A DNA stretch of 64,000 nucleotides from Lethocerus indicus (taxonomy: Eukaryota > Arthropoda > Insecta > Hemiptera > Belostomatidae): positions 2,365,501 to 2,429,500 of the forward strand of contig JACDQD010000102.1 in assembly GCA_019843655.1 (NCBI GenBank), given 5' to 3'. Of the stretch, positions 52,301 through 61,188 are shown piece after piece; position 1 is the stretch's first letter; each line of letters starts with the position of its first letter. The notes under the pieces were generated by a model, which worked only from the letters and a program-made list of their open reading frames with translations, was not told the origin of the DNA and ran no database searches. Position numbers and translations under genes: made by a program.

Positions 52301-54644
52301 TTTACCTCGGGACGAGCCAATATGTCGTACAGATTTAAAAGGTTTCCCCCCAAAAAGAAACAAAAACCAAAAATCGCGAAAAATCCTTGTTCCAACCCGT
52401 GCGCACTTCTTTCAGTCTGCTTTCCTCATCATATGAAGGCCACGTCATTCCTGTATGTATTCCTGCCCCACAGCAAAGAAGGATTAATAGTAAACATTCG
52501 GAGATTTTATTTAACTGAACACAAGATGCCGGTTAGGTTCACCACGGCGTTCAGTGTATACTGCAACCGCAATACAAGAACGTGCGACGGGTCTAGTATC
52601 AGCGCCGTACGCAATTGTGCGCGGCAATTGTTGGCTTAATGTATTTGTTCGAGGATCCCCGGGGGGTTGAAAAATGCGTGATTAGTCAATCAACGGCCAC
52701 CCTGAAGTTAATTTTTTTCCGATGTATCGAACGTCTTTATTGTTTTGTTTTCGGCCTTATAATCGAGGTTGAGGTACGCGACTGGACCTCTCAGCGGGCC
52801 CTTGTCGTAACGGGTGGTGGTGGGGGGTATTTTTAATAAAAGGCCGGCTGTAATAATACGGTCGGTTGGATGAGAAATAGGTGTAACCGGGCAAAAGAAC
52901 GCGATAGGGGTCGGTGGTGGGGGTGGGGGTCTGGTAGGGGTTTGATTGCACGCTATGACCTTTCCGATAGGATCTGCAGGCACGCCACGCACCTCGCCCG
53001 ACCCCCTTTTTGCCTTTCTTCCGTCCAATTCGTCCGCGGAATCAAATTAATTTTATTAACTCTAGATGCTGTACATATTTCTATTTATCCGCCTTCACTT
53101 TGAACGATGGCTGATTTTCAACACCGTAGGGGTTTCCTTTATACGTCACATTCAATATTAAAAGGTAGAATAAATATTTAAAAAGCTATACGGCACGATT
53201 AAAGGACTTGAAAAAAATTCGAGCCCACTTCTGCAATCGATATCGTCCGGTTTATGTCAAGAACACGATATACGCTCTTATGTAATTTTCTTTGCGAATC
53301 GGGATATATACAAAATCATCGTAGCGGAAATATATTTTTTTACTCGCTTCCAGATAAATGAGAGGACGCTACGCTCCTTACCGCCATTCTTAATTATGAT
53401 AATATTGAAACTAACTTAAACACGATTTGTGTGCCCAGGGGAAGGCGGCGACAGCGTGGTCGGAAAGGGACAGGCGGTTGTCGGTGGCCGAGCCTGCCAG
53501 GAGCAAACATCTTGACCCACACAGGCGCTGGATTTCAAGAAATCGGGTAAACCTTTAGTTTCTTTTTTAATTACCTTATCAATTTCAGGTTAAACCTACG
53601 TATATCTTATTATCGGTATAAACTTATAACGTACGATATACGATACTGTTTAATAATACATAATAAATTAGTGATAAATGTTGTCAGATCCACGATTCTT
53701 CGTACGGTGGGAGCAGTTCGGAAGAGGAAGAGGCTCCCGGTCTTTACGGTCAGCAGAGCGCGGCGGCGAACGCGCTGCTTTACGTGGGTTTGGGCACGGT
53801 CGCCATCGGACTGGTCATAGCGTTCGTCGGGACGGGAGAAAAGGGGTTCAAGACTCTGGAACTGCGGCTGATCGGGCCCACCCTGATAGGCAGCGGCCTC
53901 CTCTGCTGCCTCCTCAGGATCTTCCTCTGCGTCTGCCCGACGGGATGCCTCAGGAGGAAGATGAGGAGCCGAAGGAAACCGAGGACCACCGCCGACCTCG
54001 ACAGAAAAAACGAGTATTACAGGCACCTCCCTTTCAACACGAGGACCGCTCAGGACTTCATGCCGGTGGACCAGTCGGCGAAGAAGAGCAAGAAGAGGGT
54101 CTCGATATTGCCGACCGTCGCCTCGGCCTCCGAGAGCAGGGAAATACCCAAGATCCTCTTGCCCAACGCGGCCGAGTCCTCTTCCCCGATCAACGAGGGC
54201 AACCTGATAGAGTTGAAGAAAATAGAGGGCGGCAGCTTCGATGACATCCCGTCGTTGAGCAGCGAAGACAGCTTCGCGCTGGACCAGAGCCTGGCGCTGG
54301 TGGAGGCAGCAGTGTGGGCAGCGGGGCGGTAGCGGGGCGGTGGTGGTGGGGGCGGGGGCGTTTCGGGTCGGTCGGGGTCCGGCAGCCACCCAGCTCCAGC
54401 TCCTCTCAAGGACCCCGAGCGGCTGGCCAGGCTCAAGTCGACCCTCACCTTCGGCGACTCCCTCGACGCCTCCGACTTCGCCACCCGCGATCACGTCGTC
54501 TCCCGTATCGACGAAGAGGACTCGGAAAACCTGGATTTTTACTCCAATCCGGGTGCCATGAGCTCTCCGCTCCTTCATCCGCACGACAGTGAACAGGAAA
54601 CCAAAGAGCTCGTTCTCAGTCCTTCCAACCTGCAGAACGATTAA
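19529..54644 (+). CDS. Predicted two-pass membrane protein, large multi-exon gene (gene-level entry)
   Basis: I assembled this gene from four coding exons: 19529-19735, 27585-27713, 53439-53546 and 53688-54644. All are multiples of three and all junctions are phase 0, giving 362 codons to an in-frame UAG, or 466 positions if that codon is read through or is an error. Residues 1-112 are basic and hydrophilic. Residues 113-148 include an RRLS motif, a possible basophilic kinase site. Residues about 152-163 are Ser/Glu-rich. Hydrophobic helices lie near 178-197 and 209-231, joined by a short charged loop. A Cys-rich, then Arg/Lys-rich segment follows, and then a long polar tail. The layout vaguely recalls small two-helix proteins such as PIRT, but I cannot assign a family. 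No signal peptide is seen, so both termini are probably cytosolic. Unseen small exons may lie in the long introns. Confidence 0.72.
19927..19950. repeat. Perfect inverted repeat, AT-rich stem-loop
   Basis: GTCTATATA and TATATAGAC form 9-base arms around a 6-base spacer, about 190 bases inside intron 1. Confidence 0.7.
22460..22476. repeat. 17-base perfect palindrome
   Basis: GCCATACC and GGTATGGC flank a single central T. It lies in intron 1, about 90 bases left of a copy of the dispersed repeat. This is a plausible dimer-type binding site, but the binder is unknown. Confidence 0.7.
22566..22630 (-). repeat. Dispersed short palindromic repeat, copy 1 (minus orientation)
   Basis: The reverse complement carries the shared core: CGGCGATC, then GTATACTACAACCGCAATAC, a GGCGGGTCTAGTATTAGAGC block, and a closing GCGCCG. 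The two ends are imperfect inverted repeats (ACGGCG.TC against GA.CGCCGT), which suggests a MITE-like or other fold-back element. No protein is encoded. Confidence 0.7.
27170..27230. repeat. Interrupted AT-dinucleotide repeat
   Basis: Several short ATATAT runs broken by single bases, near the 3' end of intron 1. Confidence 0.8.
27585..27713 (+). CDS. Two-pass membrane protein gene, second coding exon (left edge uncertain)
   Basis: The right edge is clear: TGG|GTAAGTA at 27714 is a near-ideal donor and leaves phase 0. The most convincing coding part ends GRFELPSHVATKEIAPFPVY followed by PPQSW (residues about 89-112 in the model), with mixed residues and a Pro-rich end. The left edge is less certain. 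GCATGCAG|GCC at 27585 keeps phase 0 with the preceding exon, but it has no pyrimidine tract, and several later CAG/AAG sites up to about 27642 would also keep the frame. Alternatively the segment is an alternative first exon with its own start at 27564, just after an in-frame TAG at 27555-27557. The Lys/Gln/Arg-rich N-terminal third could be real or intronic. Confidence 0.55.
29477..29518. repeat. Short two-step hairpin
   Basis: GTAGGA (29492-29497) and TCCTAC (29503-29508) form an inner stem. ACAGTA and a matching TACTGT at the outside (about 29477 and 29512) can extend it past an internal loop. It is too short for a typical pre-miRNA. Confidence 0.45.
32146..32213 (-). repeat. Dispersed short palindromic repeat, copy 2 (minus orientation)
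   Basis: It begins TACGGCGCTCTAATAC and includes TTGTATTGCGGTTGTAGTAT before GATCGCCG. This matches the reverse complement of the shared core, with a changed middle. Intron 2. Confidence 0.7.
32493..32531. repeat. C-tract / G-tract inverted repeat
   Basis: GACCCCCCCC (from 32493) is followed about 12 bases later by a run of eleven G ending in TC. The arms are complementary and could form a very stable hairpin. The G-run could also join intermolecular quadruplexes. Homopolymer length may be unreliable in the assembly. Confidence 0.7.
33609..33900 (+). repeat. Direct repeat unit B, copy 1
   Basis: About 290 bases, starting GTTCAGGTTTTGTTGACCG, that recur at 34438-34711 in the same orientation with a few substitutions. 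This copy has about 14 more bases around AATTTCGGATTCATGG and a 4-base GGAT duplication. No coding frame spans it. Confidence 0.85.
33909..34432 (+). repeat. Repeat unit A, copy 1 (between the two B units)
   Basis: About 525 bases, starting ATTTGAGAAAATACATTAAG, that recur as unit A copy 2 at 38908-39437. Internally, a segment around CAGTAGCATTGCGATAATTT (about 34066) recurs in diverged form near 34317, so unit A carries its own partial duplication. The 34171-34260 part is a copy of the dispersed palindromic core. Together with its flanks this gives a B-A-B arrangement. Confidence 0.85.
34171..34260 (+). repeat. Dispersed short palindromic repeat, copy 3 (inside unit A)
   Basis: CGGCGATGAGTGCATACTAC is followed by GGTTAGTATTAGAGCGCCGT and then ACGTAATAGGCG, matching the family core plus a right-hand extension shared with the 39168 copy. 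Confidence 0.8.
34438..34711 (+). repeat. Direct repeat unit B, copy 2
   Basis: The second copy of the B unit, same orientation as 33609-33900, with small deletions. It ends with the GGTGGATATAAG that corresponds to GTGGATACAAG in copy 1. Confidence 0.85.
36419..36489. promoter_or_regulatory. Cluster of three palindromic CRE sites
   Basis: Three perfect TGACGTCA palindromes, at 36419-36426, 36460-36467 and 36482-36489, sit within 71 bases of intron 2. Start-to-start spacings are 41 and 22 bases, close to whole helical turns. A TTGGCCAA palindrome lies between the first two. TGACGTCA is the consensus for CREB/ATF bZIP dimers, so an intronic cAMP- or stress-responsive enhancer is plausible. 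Single perfect copies also occur at 4139-4146 and 32687-32694. Confidence 0.6.
37271..37309. repeat. (AT)n microsatellite
   Basis: About 19 uninterrupted AT dinucleotides in intron 2. Confidence 0.95.
38908..39437 (+). repeat. Repeat unit A, copy 2 (no flanking B units)
   Basis: Same orientation and length as 33909-34432, with scattered substitutions and small indels (for example an added GCTTGGAT near 39270). The similarity stops abruptly at both ends and no B unit adjoins it, so unit A behaves as a separable element. It contains a copy of the dispersed core. Confidence 0.85.
39168..39258 (+). repeat. Dispersed short palindromic repeat, copy 4 (inside unit A)
   Basis: Carries GTATACTACAACAGCAATAC, GGTTAGTATTAGAGCGCCGT and GTAATAGGCGGCAATTATTG in order. 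It is the best match to copy 3. Confidence 0.8.
42347..42411. repeat. Polypyrimidine (TCTCCC)-like tract
   Basis: About 65 bases of almost pure C and T, mostly CTCCCTCTC units. Intron 2. Potential for H-DNA. Confidence 0.85.
44081..44106. repeat. Perfect 10-bp-arm stem-loop
   Basis: TTATGTAACG and CGTTACATAA form a perfect stem around a six-base CCTGCA loop. The GTTACATAA arms resemble half of a PAR/C/EBP-type bZIP site. Intron 2. Confidence 0.75.
44736..44900 (+). repeat. Dispersed short palindromic repeat, copy 5, with part of unit A
   Basis: The core (44736-44816) has GTGTATACTACAACCTCAAT and GGGTTAGTATTAGCGCCGTA. At 44868-44900, CGGCTTCCCGGCATCGCCAG runs on into AGCATTACGATAATTTC, which matches the segment near 34060-34100 of unit A. 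The copy is therefore a truncated or rearranged unit A rather than the core alone. Confidence 0.7.
49273..49337. repeat. Polypyrimidine tract
   Basis: About 65 bases of nearly pure C/T with CCCT and CTCT subunits. Intron 2. Confidence 0.8.
50651..50722 (+). repeat. Dispersed short palindromic repeat, copy 6
   Basis: CGGCGTTCAGGGTATACTAC starts the core, and TTTAGTATTAGAGCGCCGTA closes it. The ends are inverted repeats. The right-hand extension is shorter than in copies 3 and 4. Confidence 0.8.
51106..51140. repeat. (TG)n microsatellite
   Basis: TG dinucleotides broken once by AG. Intron 2. Confidence 0.9.
52544..52632 (+). repeat. Dispersed short palindromic repeat, copy 7
   Basis: CGGCGTTCAGTGTATACTGC starts the core, followed by CCGCAATACAAGAACGTGCG and a GTATCAGCGCCGTACGCAAT end. 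More diverged than copies 3, 4 and 6. It lies about 0.8 kb before exon 3. Confidence 0.75.
52907..52940 (+). other. G-quadruplex-type G-rich motif
   Basis: Four or more G-runs of four to five bases with short loops (GGGG, GGTGGTGGGGG, GGGGG, GGGG) near the 3' end of intron 2, on the transcribed RNA's sense strand. Confidence 0.6.
53439..53546 (+). CDS. Two-pass membrane protein gene, third coding exon
   Basis: A 108-base exon (36 codons) bounded by GTGCCCAG|GGG and AATCGG|GTAAAC, phase 0 at both ends and so compatible with both neighbours. The translation begins GKAATAWSERDRRLSVAEPA and ends RRWISRNR. It is Arg-rich, with RRLS as a possible basophilic kinase site. It stands out as GC-rich against AT-rich introns and is separated from the last exon by a 141-base intron. 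One other frame is also open through this short segment, but only this frame joins to the membrane exon. A UTR or skipped exon remains possible. It should sit just N-terminal to the acidic stretch and first membrane helix. Confidence 0.62.
53688..54644 (+). CDS. Two-pass membrane protein gene, last coding exon, with an internal UAG
   Basis: The exon follows TTGTCAG and reads in one frame from IHDSSYGG through a Ser/Glu stretch into a first hydrophobic helix (about exon residues 30-49), the loop TGEKGFKTLELR, and a second helix (61-83) with a GP and four Cys near its end. Then comes CLRRKMRSRRKPR, a stop-transfer-like basic segment, and a long tail. Codons strongly prefer C/G at the third position. 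At 54330-54332 a TAG interrupts the frame. The same frame then continues through a Gly/Ser linker into LKDPERLARLKSTLTFGDSL and further acidic coding-like sequence, ending at TAA 54642-54644. The interruption could be stop readthrough (UAG followed by C), a 57-base intron (54329-54385), paired indels in the G-rich stretch, or a sequence error. No homolog is recognised with confidence. Confidence 0.8.
54323..54358 (+). other. G-rich (quadruplex-type) run across the internal stop
   Basis: Runs GGGG, GGGG, GGGGG and GGGGG separated by 7, 10 and 1 bases overlap the in-frame TAG. It could fold in RNA, and it is also a typical place for sequencing or assembly error. Confidence 0.6.
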
Positions 54645-55164
54645 GTTTCAGAAGATTGTTTATATCAATGCATTTGGACTCTACTTATTTGGCGGCGGAA
54701 GGGTTTTACGATAGAAGTACGCTTAGCCCGGGTCTGTCCGGACTTTGATCGGTCGGGTAAACGCCACAGCCCGCCGACGATAAACGCTCCCCGCGCTGAT
54801 TCGTACTTGTATTTTCGACTCTGGCCGTCGGTGGTACGACATATTTCCCGGTGGTATTTTCGGCAAAAATAATAATCCGTTTCCAGAGCCGACGGTTAGG
54901 TTAATCTTTCGTTTTCGGATTGAAGAGTACATCCGGTAAATAAGGAACGAGGATATTTAACCGAGTTTTCCCCGTTGATTTGATATTATATTCTACTTTA
55001 AAACTCCTTCCTTCATTGAGGTTGTACATATCTGAACCGAGGATAGTTTCCGACTACGATATAACTATTCGGTTAGTTTAGTCGAGCTGGCCGAATTTAA
55101 AAAGAAACAGTTCGACTGTAAATTTGACCCGACACGCGAAAACAAATGAAATTCTTCCAAGTAA

Positions 55165-55170
55165 AATAAA
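55165..55170 (+). terminator. Candidate poly(A) signal for the membrane protein gene
   Basis: AATAAA followed within 35 bases by a T-rich segment, about 520 bases after the final TAA. A second AATAAA at 55743-55748, with a GT-rich stretch after it, is an equally possible choice. Confidence 0.3.
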
Positions 55171-58100
55171 CATCTGGACCGCATTTTTCCTCGCTTTTAT
55201 TCCCGGATACGAATTATTATGTAAGCGTACGATTTCGAATTTGACGTTGTCTCCCAGTTTTCCGAGTGGATGCCAAATCTAGTAACAGATAGTAAGTGCA
55301 TTCGTGTCGTTTGTTTGTTATTATCCGTGTTTCGACCATCGTTGTTATCGTTGTTATCGATGTAGGCGCGAATCTTTAATCCCCGACCTAATACGACAGA
55401 TATAATTCCGATTGAGTTTCCAATTGAGTTTCGCTTGTAAAAAGTATGAAAAAAAACTTGTAACATAATCTTGTAAAAGTCTTAATGTATATAATTGTAG
55501 AAAATAATGAAATTCGGTGCAAATATAAAGTCTTCCATTAACACCAATTTCGTAATACTGTATCTTCCATATATTCATTGTATTCGTTTACGTTCGTACT
55601 TTGTTATTATAATTGTTTGTCTTCTAAACGTTTATTAGAATTCGTTGTTGCATCGGGCGCTTTTTTCGGGCGAGGGGGATATTCTTTATTTTCGTCCATT
55701 TGGTCCAAATGAATTGATTAAACAGTAATAGATATTTCCATAAATAAATTTTGAAAACTTTGCGGTGCCTTCTTTATTGAATGAATTGCATTTGTCTGGC
55801 ATTGCTCTAAATGAAAAATTAACTCTTAACGGATGTTATTGCAAGATATGTTCGGTGAGATTCATCGATCGCGTATGCTGAAAAATGGAATGTATTATAA
55901 GTTTATAAAGTAACTTTTCCATTTTTCCAAGATTATTTTTGACAGGTTTTGCAGCGATTTATCAAATTTTTGAATTGATTACCTTTTAAATGATGTGTAA
56001 ATATGAAATTAAACTCTATAAATATTGTTTATATTTTCCAAAGAATGAATAGTGAATTTAAGAGCTCTTAGGTGTATGAGAAACCAGTGTTCCATATTTT
56101 TTTTAAAACTGAATAGATAGAGCGTTGCCAGAAATCTGTCCTGGATGATCAACAATCGAATTACATACAAATTCTGACTAAAATAAATAAAAAAAATACT
56201 AGAATCTCTTGCTGTTGGGCCGGCCCTTCCAGTTGGCCACAGTCAATAAATATAGTCAAATATTACTGGACCACACACTGTGTCCACATCAGTTGATTGA
56301 TAGCTTACCAATTAGTTCTTGTATTTGGAATTTATACCTCAGGTTTATTTATTGGAATATATTAGTTGTTAACTTTATGTTGTCTATCTACCTTGTGAAT
56401 CATCCTAACTAACCTATATTTGTACTTGTTAATTAAGTTAATGTTGCATAAATTCTTATAATGAATAGTAATAATACTACATAACAATAATAAATACCTA
56501 GAATGTATAACTTAATTTCATGTAATGCTTTAGCGTGTTATTATAATATTCCCTGTTAATAACAAAATTAACAGTTCTATACAACAAACTGAGGAATAAA
56601 TTTTAAATGAAGAATTTTAAAGTAGAAGTTAGCGTTAATACTGAAGTGGCATTTATAAATTATTAAGCTGGATGTTTAGAATGTTAAATTGAAATATTAT
56701 TTGATTAGAAAAAGATCTTCAAGAGAGAATATTGCATATTTTCTTTACAAAAGCTACATTAGAGCATTGTAGAAGTCTGAAATAAATATGGGAGTAAAAT
56801 ATTTAAGTGTAAATTAGTGAAGGAACGTTAATATTACTAGAAATTATCAATGAATGAATTCAACATTTACCAAATCTAAAATAACATTGAAAGTTATTTG
56901 GTTTACAGGTACTTATTGAGGTTTACAATATAAAAAGAGACTAACTAATACAGTTTTTGTCATTTGAATGTGTAATGAAAATAATGTTAGAAGTAATTTG
57001 GGATATATGTGCACATGAAATAATATTTAACATTTGGAATTAATCAGAAATATCAGCCGAAATAAAGCTCATTGTATGTGTATCCCATTTATTCTGACAT
57101 AATGATAATCAAGTATGTCAAATGAGATTTTAAAATTGGTTAAGGCATTTCATTAAACGGATATTGAGTTACTTACAAACTCCCATTTATAAAGCATAAT
57201 AGTACTAAGTTTGATCCAAATTTTCATAAATTATTATAACTAAATCCTTCATTAAAGTGTGATTTAGGCCATTATAATGAACCAATATGCATTTAAAGGT
57301 TTTAATAACTTCAAATAGGTACACAAAGAAGGTATTTTGAGATAATGATTATAACTGATAGTATAATTTTGTATGAAACCTTATTAACCACAGATGTATT
57401 TTATCCTAGAGATTTTTTATGGAAAGTCTTCAAATTAAATTTAAAACAAAATTTGCTACGAAAAATTCACCTTAAATGACTAGAAATCCAAATATATTTT
57501 TTGTATTGTATCTCTAATTCATTTCTGTGAAAATGTTTAGTACACTAAATCTTTGAACACATGCATTCAAAATGTTTACTTTGTTTAAACTTCTAATAAT
57601 AGTAATAATGAATTACCATCTTAAAAGGTAACCTTTCATTTATGAAATTTCCTGCAGAATTAGAAATTGAAGAATCATGAGCCACAGCATTTTGCTATAG
57701 TGAATGGAGATATTCTGTTATTTATTTATCATATAAATTTACTGTTGTATTTATTACATATGATCTAAATGCTCCTACAAATGAATTAATAAATAGGATG
57801 TTTATCTTGCTAAGAAAATGATTGTTTAAATGTGTTATAAGAAGTAGATTTATTAATTTAATAATAGAATTAGGATTGAGTTGAATGCTTTCAGTATTCT
57901 CAACCTTTCTTGGTTTCTAATTATATAAAATGTATTTTATATTGTAAAATTGATTCTGCAATATCATTAATAGTTATTTCATGTAATAATCCATTATGCC
58001 TTAATGTGTCACAGAAGTTATAAGCCAGTCTCAAAAATATTATCAGTCTCAATTATCAGTCACATTAATATTACAAAAAATTTGGTAATTTGCATTTGTT

Positions 58101-59634
58101 TAATATTTGAGCTACATTATACCACCAACCATATTATCAGTTTTTGATATAGAACTTAAACGGACAAAATGTGGACAATCAGGTTGATTAATACACAACA
58201 TCATATGTCAACTATAAAAAAAGTATTTATAACGATATTAAATGCAAATGAAGCTTTTATAAGAAAGAAATGCTAAAAATAGTAATTGGGAACTATTTTT
58301 ACCAAATAAAATTCTCTTCCCTAAAATAAATAAGTAGATTATTTTTCAATTTTCAGGAATCTTACATAGAAATTTATACTGTTTCCATGGGGTAATAATA
58401 AATGTGGTTCTTCCTGCCATGTCTTAGAAAATGTTTTAGGAAGCAGCTATATATTTTGTTTCATTTGAGTTAATTTCATCACATGTATCTATTAACATGT
58501 TTTACTGGAACTCAATCGTGAACAAAATATGTTTATATTTTAATCTGAAGACTAAAAAAAAAGAATTAACAATTTGAAATATGCTATTATTTTGTTGAAC
58601 ATTTCTAACAAACAGTAAATTAACAGAAAACAGTTTGAGATAGAAATATCTCTATTGTATGACAGACCTATTACAGACTCAAACATTGAGTTTTCCATAA
58701 AGTCTGTCCTTGTACAAAGTATTGGTTTGATAATTAGCTAACTTAACACTATGAAGCTAACTTGCATAACTGCCTATGATATATGTTGTATAACCCAGAA
58801 ATGTATAATAGTCAAGAACCTTATTTATTATGAGCTAGGAACTGAATGAACTGAACTACTTTGTAATCTGGAAGGAAATATTTTTTCACACTTTGTGGAA
58901 GTTAGAAATTCAACAATGAAATAGTAACTCATCGAATTTATTTCTTCATTCCTGTAAAAAAAAAAAATAATCAAATGTCAATTGGGAAATTGAACTGATG
59001 TATTAATCGCTGAAAAACACTCTTCTTTCCAATGAGGATCAAATGAATGAAATAGTATATATTTTGTTATTCATATAAAGTAGCCCGTGTTTCTATGATC
59101 ATATTACTATGACTAGCCCCTGTTAGGAGTAATCAACTCTTAGTAACGCATAAGGCTACTACAATTTCTAATGATACAATTACAGTGTAAGTTAATTAGG
59201 ATAAGCACAGATGGATGGGTTATAATAATTTATTAGTGTTATGACATTTTCCCTGACAAGATAAACAAGGGATAAATGAAGGTTATTCCATTAACAGTAT
59301 TACTGAATAGATGTAGAGAAAACCTGTAAAATATTCTGTCTGGTCAAACTGTTAAAACTTCTTTTAATAAAAAAAATAAAATAAGCTTAGTTCATTCATG
59401 TCATCAGCTCTTAAGAAAAATGAATAAGGTATATTCATTGCTTTGAGGTCGCTTGATGATTTCTGTATTATATATACCACCCTAACAAGAAGCGATATCA
59501 ACAGTTTTTTGTATGATTATTATTTGTCTATATTGTAGATAATGTACAAGTGGTATAGTTCGTGTGATTGTTGCCGTGAGGTAGAATAAAAATGTATGTG
59601 AAATGGAAGTATGATTCCAATTATTACTAATAAA

Positions 59635-59666
59635 CGACATATTTGTGACTCGACATATTTGTGACT
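59635..59666. repeat. 16-base perfect tandem duplication
   Basis: CGACATATTTGTGACT occurs twice back to back in the AT-rich spacer. Confidence 0.9.
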
Positions 59667-61119
59667 CATACCTTATTGTTTATGAATATTTATTAATGAG
59701 TTCATTTGGATGTTTACTGAAATATACTTTTATCCTGGGTCATAAAATATAATTTTATTCTGCTTGGAGAGAAATAAATGTATATTTTATTTGGCAGAAG
59801 ACAAAAGGACAGAGGCAGAATGCCTTTCAAAGAATTGATACTTATAATAAAGATAAACACAAATTTATATATAGAAGTGGTACTTTGTTTATTTGCAACA
59901 TTCAGTGTAACAATTGGGCTTTCATCTAATATTCTTTACACGTTTCTTTAAATGTTTTAATTAATATATCCGAATTGAATTCATAAATAAAATTATTACA
60001 TTAAACTGTCACAGTGTACCAATATACTTTGTTTCAACTTTATGAAATAATCTTAAATAGAAATAACTTTAAACAGAGAACATTTTCCAGCCAATGGTTT
60101 ATATCTTATTATTATAATACACATTCATGAATATATTATATCATAATTTAACAATAATTATTATAAATAAGACAACAAATATTACTGTCTTACTAAACCT
60201 CTATGACAACCCATGATATTAAAAATATGTTGACTGTAGATTATTTAATATTATAAAGTAAACAAAAAAGAAAAAACTTTTTATCAATTTTATTCAGCAT
60301 TCTAGAAAATAGTTTTAGTTAAGATCTAGGTGAACAGAATGCACCAGCTGAAGAAAATATTCAAACAAATATAAAATATCCTGTTATATTTATATAGATG
60401 AAACATCAAACCTTACAAAAAATAAAATAAAACAAGTTAATTTAATTTACTCGCAGTCAAAAATAAAGTATACATAACAAATCAATATTGAATTGATAAT
60501 AGAAAGGTAACTTATGGTTTTAACAGCACAAATGAATTTCACAGAAAATGCAACTGTTAAAATTAAATGCACAAATTTTAACAAATTCAAAATACCATAA
60601 TTTCATAACTAATTGAAACAATAAATATAATAAAAATACTAGGTTCACGCAAAATTTCACACAGTTATTTTTCAGAACTAAGTTAAACTCCGCATTTATT
60701 GCTCAATCAGGGAAATAAGTGTAACTGAATTACTGAATGGCCAAAAATACACACAGAAGCCAATTTTAATAAAAGTAAGACCCAGTAGTCAGACCTATAT
60801 ATGCTGTACACATCGTATAAAATACCATCATATCATAGAAATGATAAGTGCTAAATTAATTCATACATAAGCCCTCATTAAAAAGTAAAATAAAGTTTAG
60901 TTCAGAATATTTACACACTTCTCTATTTACAAAAATTAAATTTTCGGACCTCTGACTTTACGTGACACTGGCAGCATTTTCTCAATCAATGGAATTGGCA
61001 ACATTCATACACTCAAGAATAAATATACAAAGCAAGATATTAAAATTCATTTTAAATAATTGACATTACAACAGAAAATTTTAAAGACTACAACAAAACA
61101 AACATAACCAACTACTATT

Positions 61120-61125
61120 TTTATT
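61120..61125 (-). terminator. Candidate poly(A) signal for STUB1
   Basis: TTTATT on the plus strand (AATAAA on the minus), about 320 bases after the stop codon. AT-richness makes chance matches common, so this is weak. Confidence 0.2.
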
Positions 61126-61135
61126 TCCAACCATA

Positions 61136-61138
<3 letters not shown>

Positions 61139-61184
<46 letters not shown>
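61139..61184. repeat. (AT)n microsatellite
   Basis: About 23 AT dinucleotides, probably within or beyond the STUB1 3' UTR. Confidence 0.95.

Positions 61185-61188
<4 letters not shown>

Larger units (their letters stand above)
27714..53438 (+). other. Intron 2 of the two-pass membrane protein gene (very long)
   Basis: About 25.7 kb between phase-0 splice sites. I find no further exon with convincing splice sites and codon bias, though a short one could be missed. It holds six of the seven detected copies of the dispersed palindromic repeat, a direct-repeat array at 33609-34711 with a partial relative at 38908-39437, a cluster of CRE sites at 36419-36489, (AT)n, (TG)n and polypyrimidine tracts, and G-rich segments. 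The longest frames (for example 46928-47404) look random. Long introns rich in binding-site-like motifs are typical of genes with tissue-restricted expression; that is an inference. Confidence 0.5.

Noticed and set aside
53610..54584. 324-codon minus-strand open frame
   Set aside because: It lies antisense to the last exon of the membrane protein gene and is open because of that exon's GC-rich codon use. It has no recognisable domain and its N-terminal part is low-complexity.
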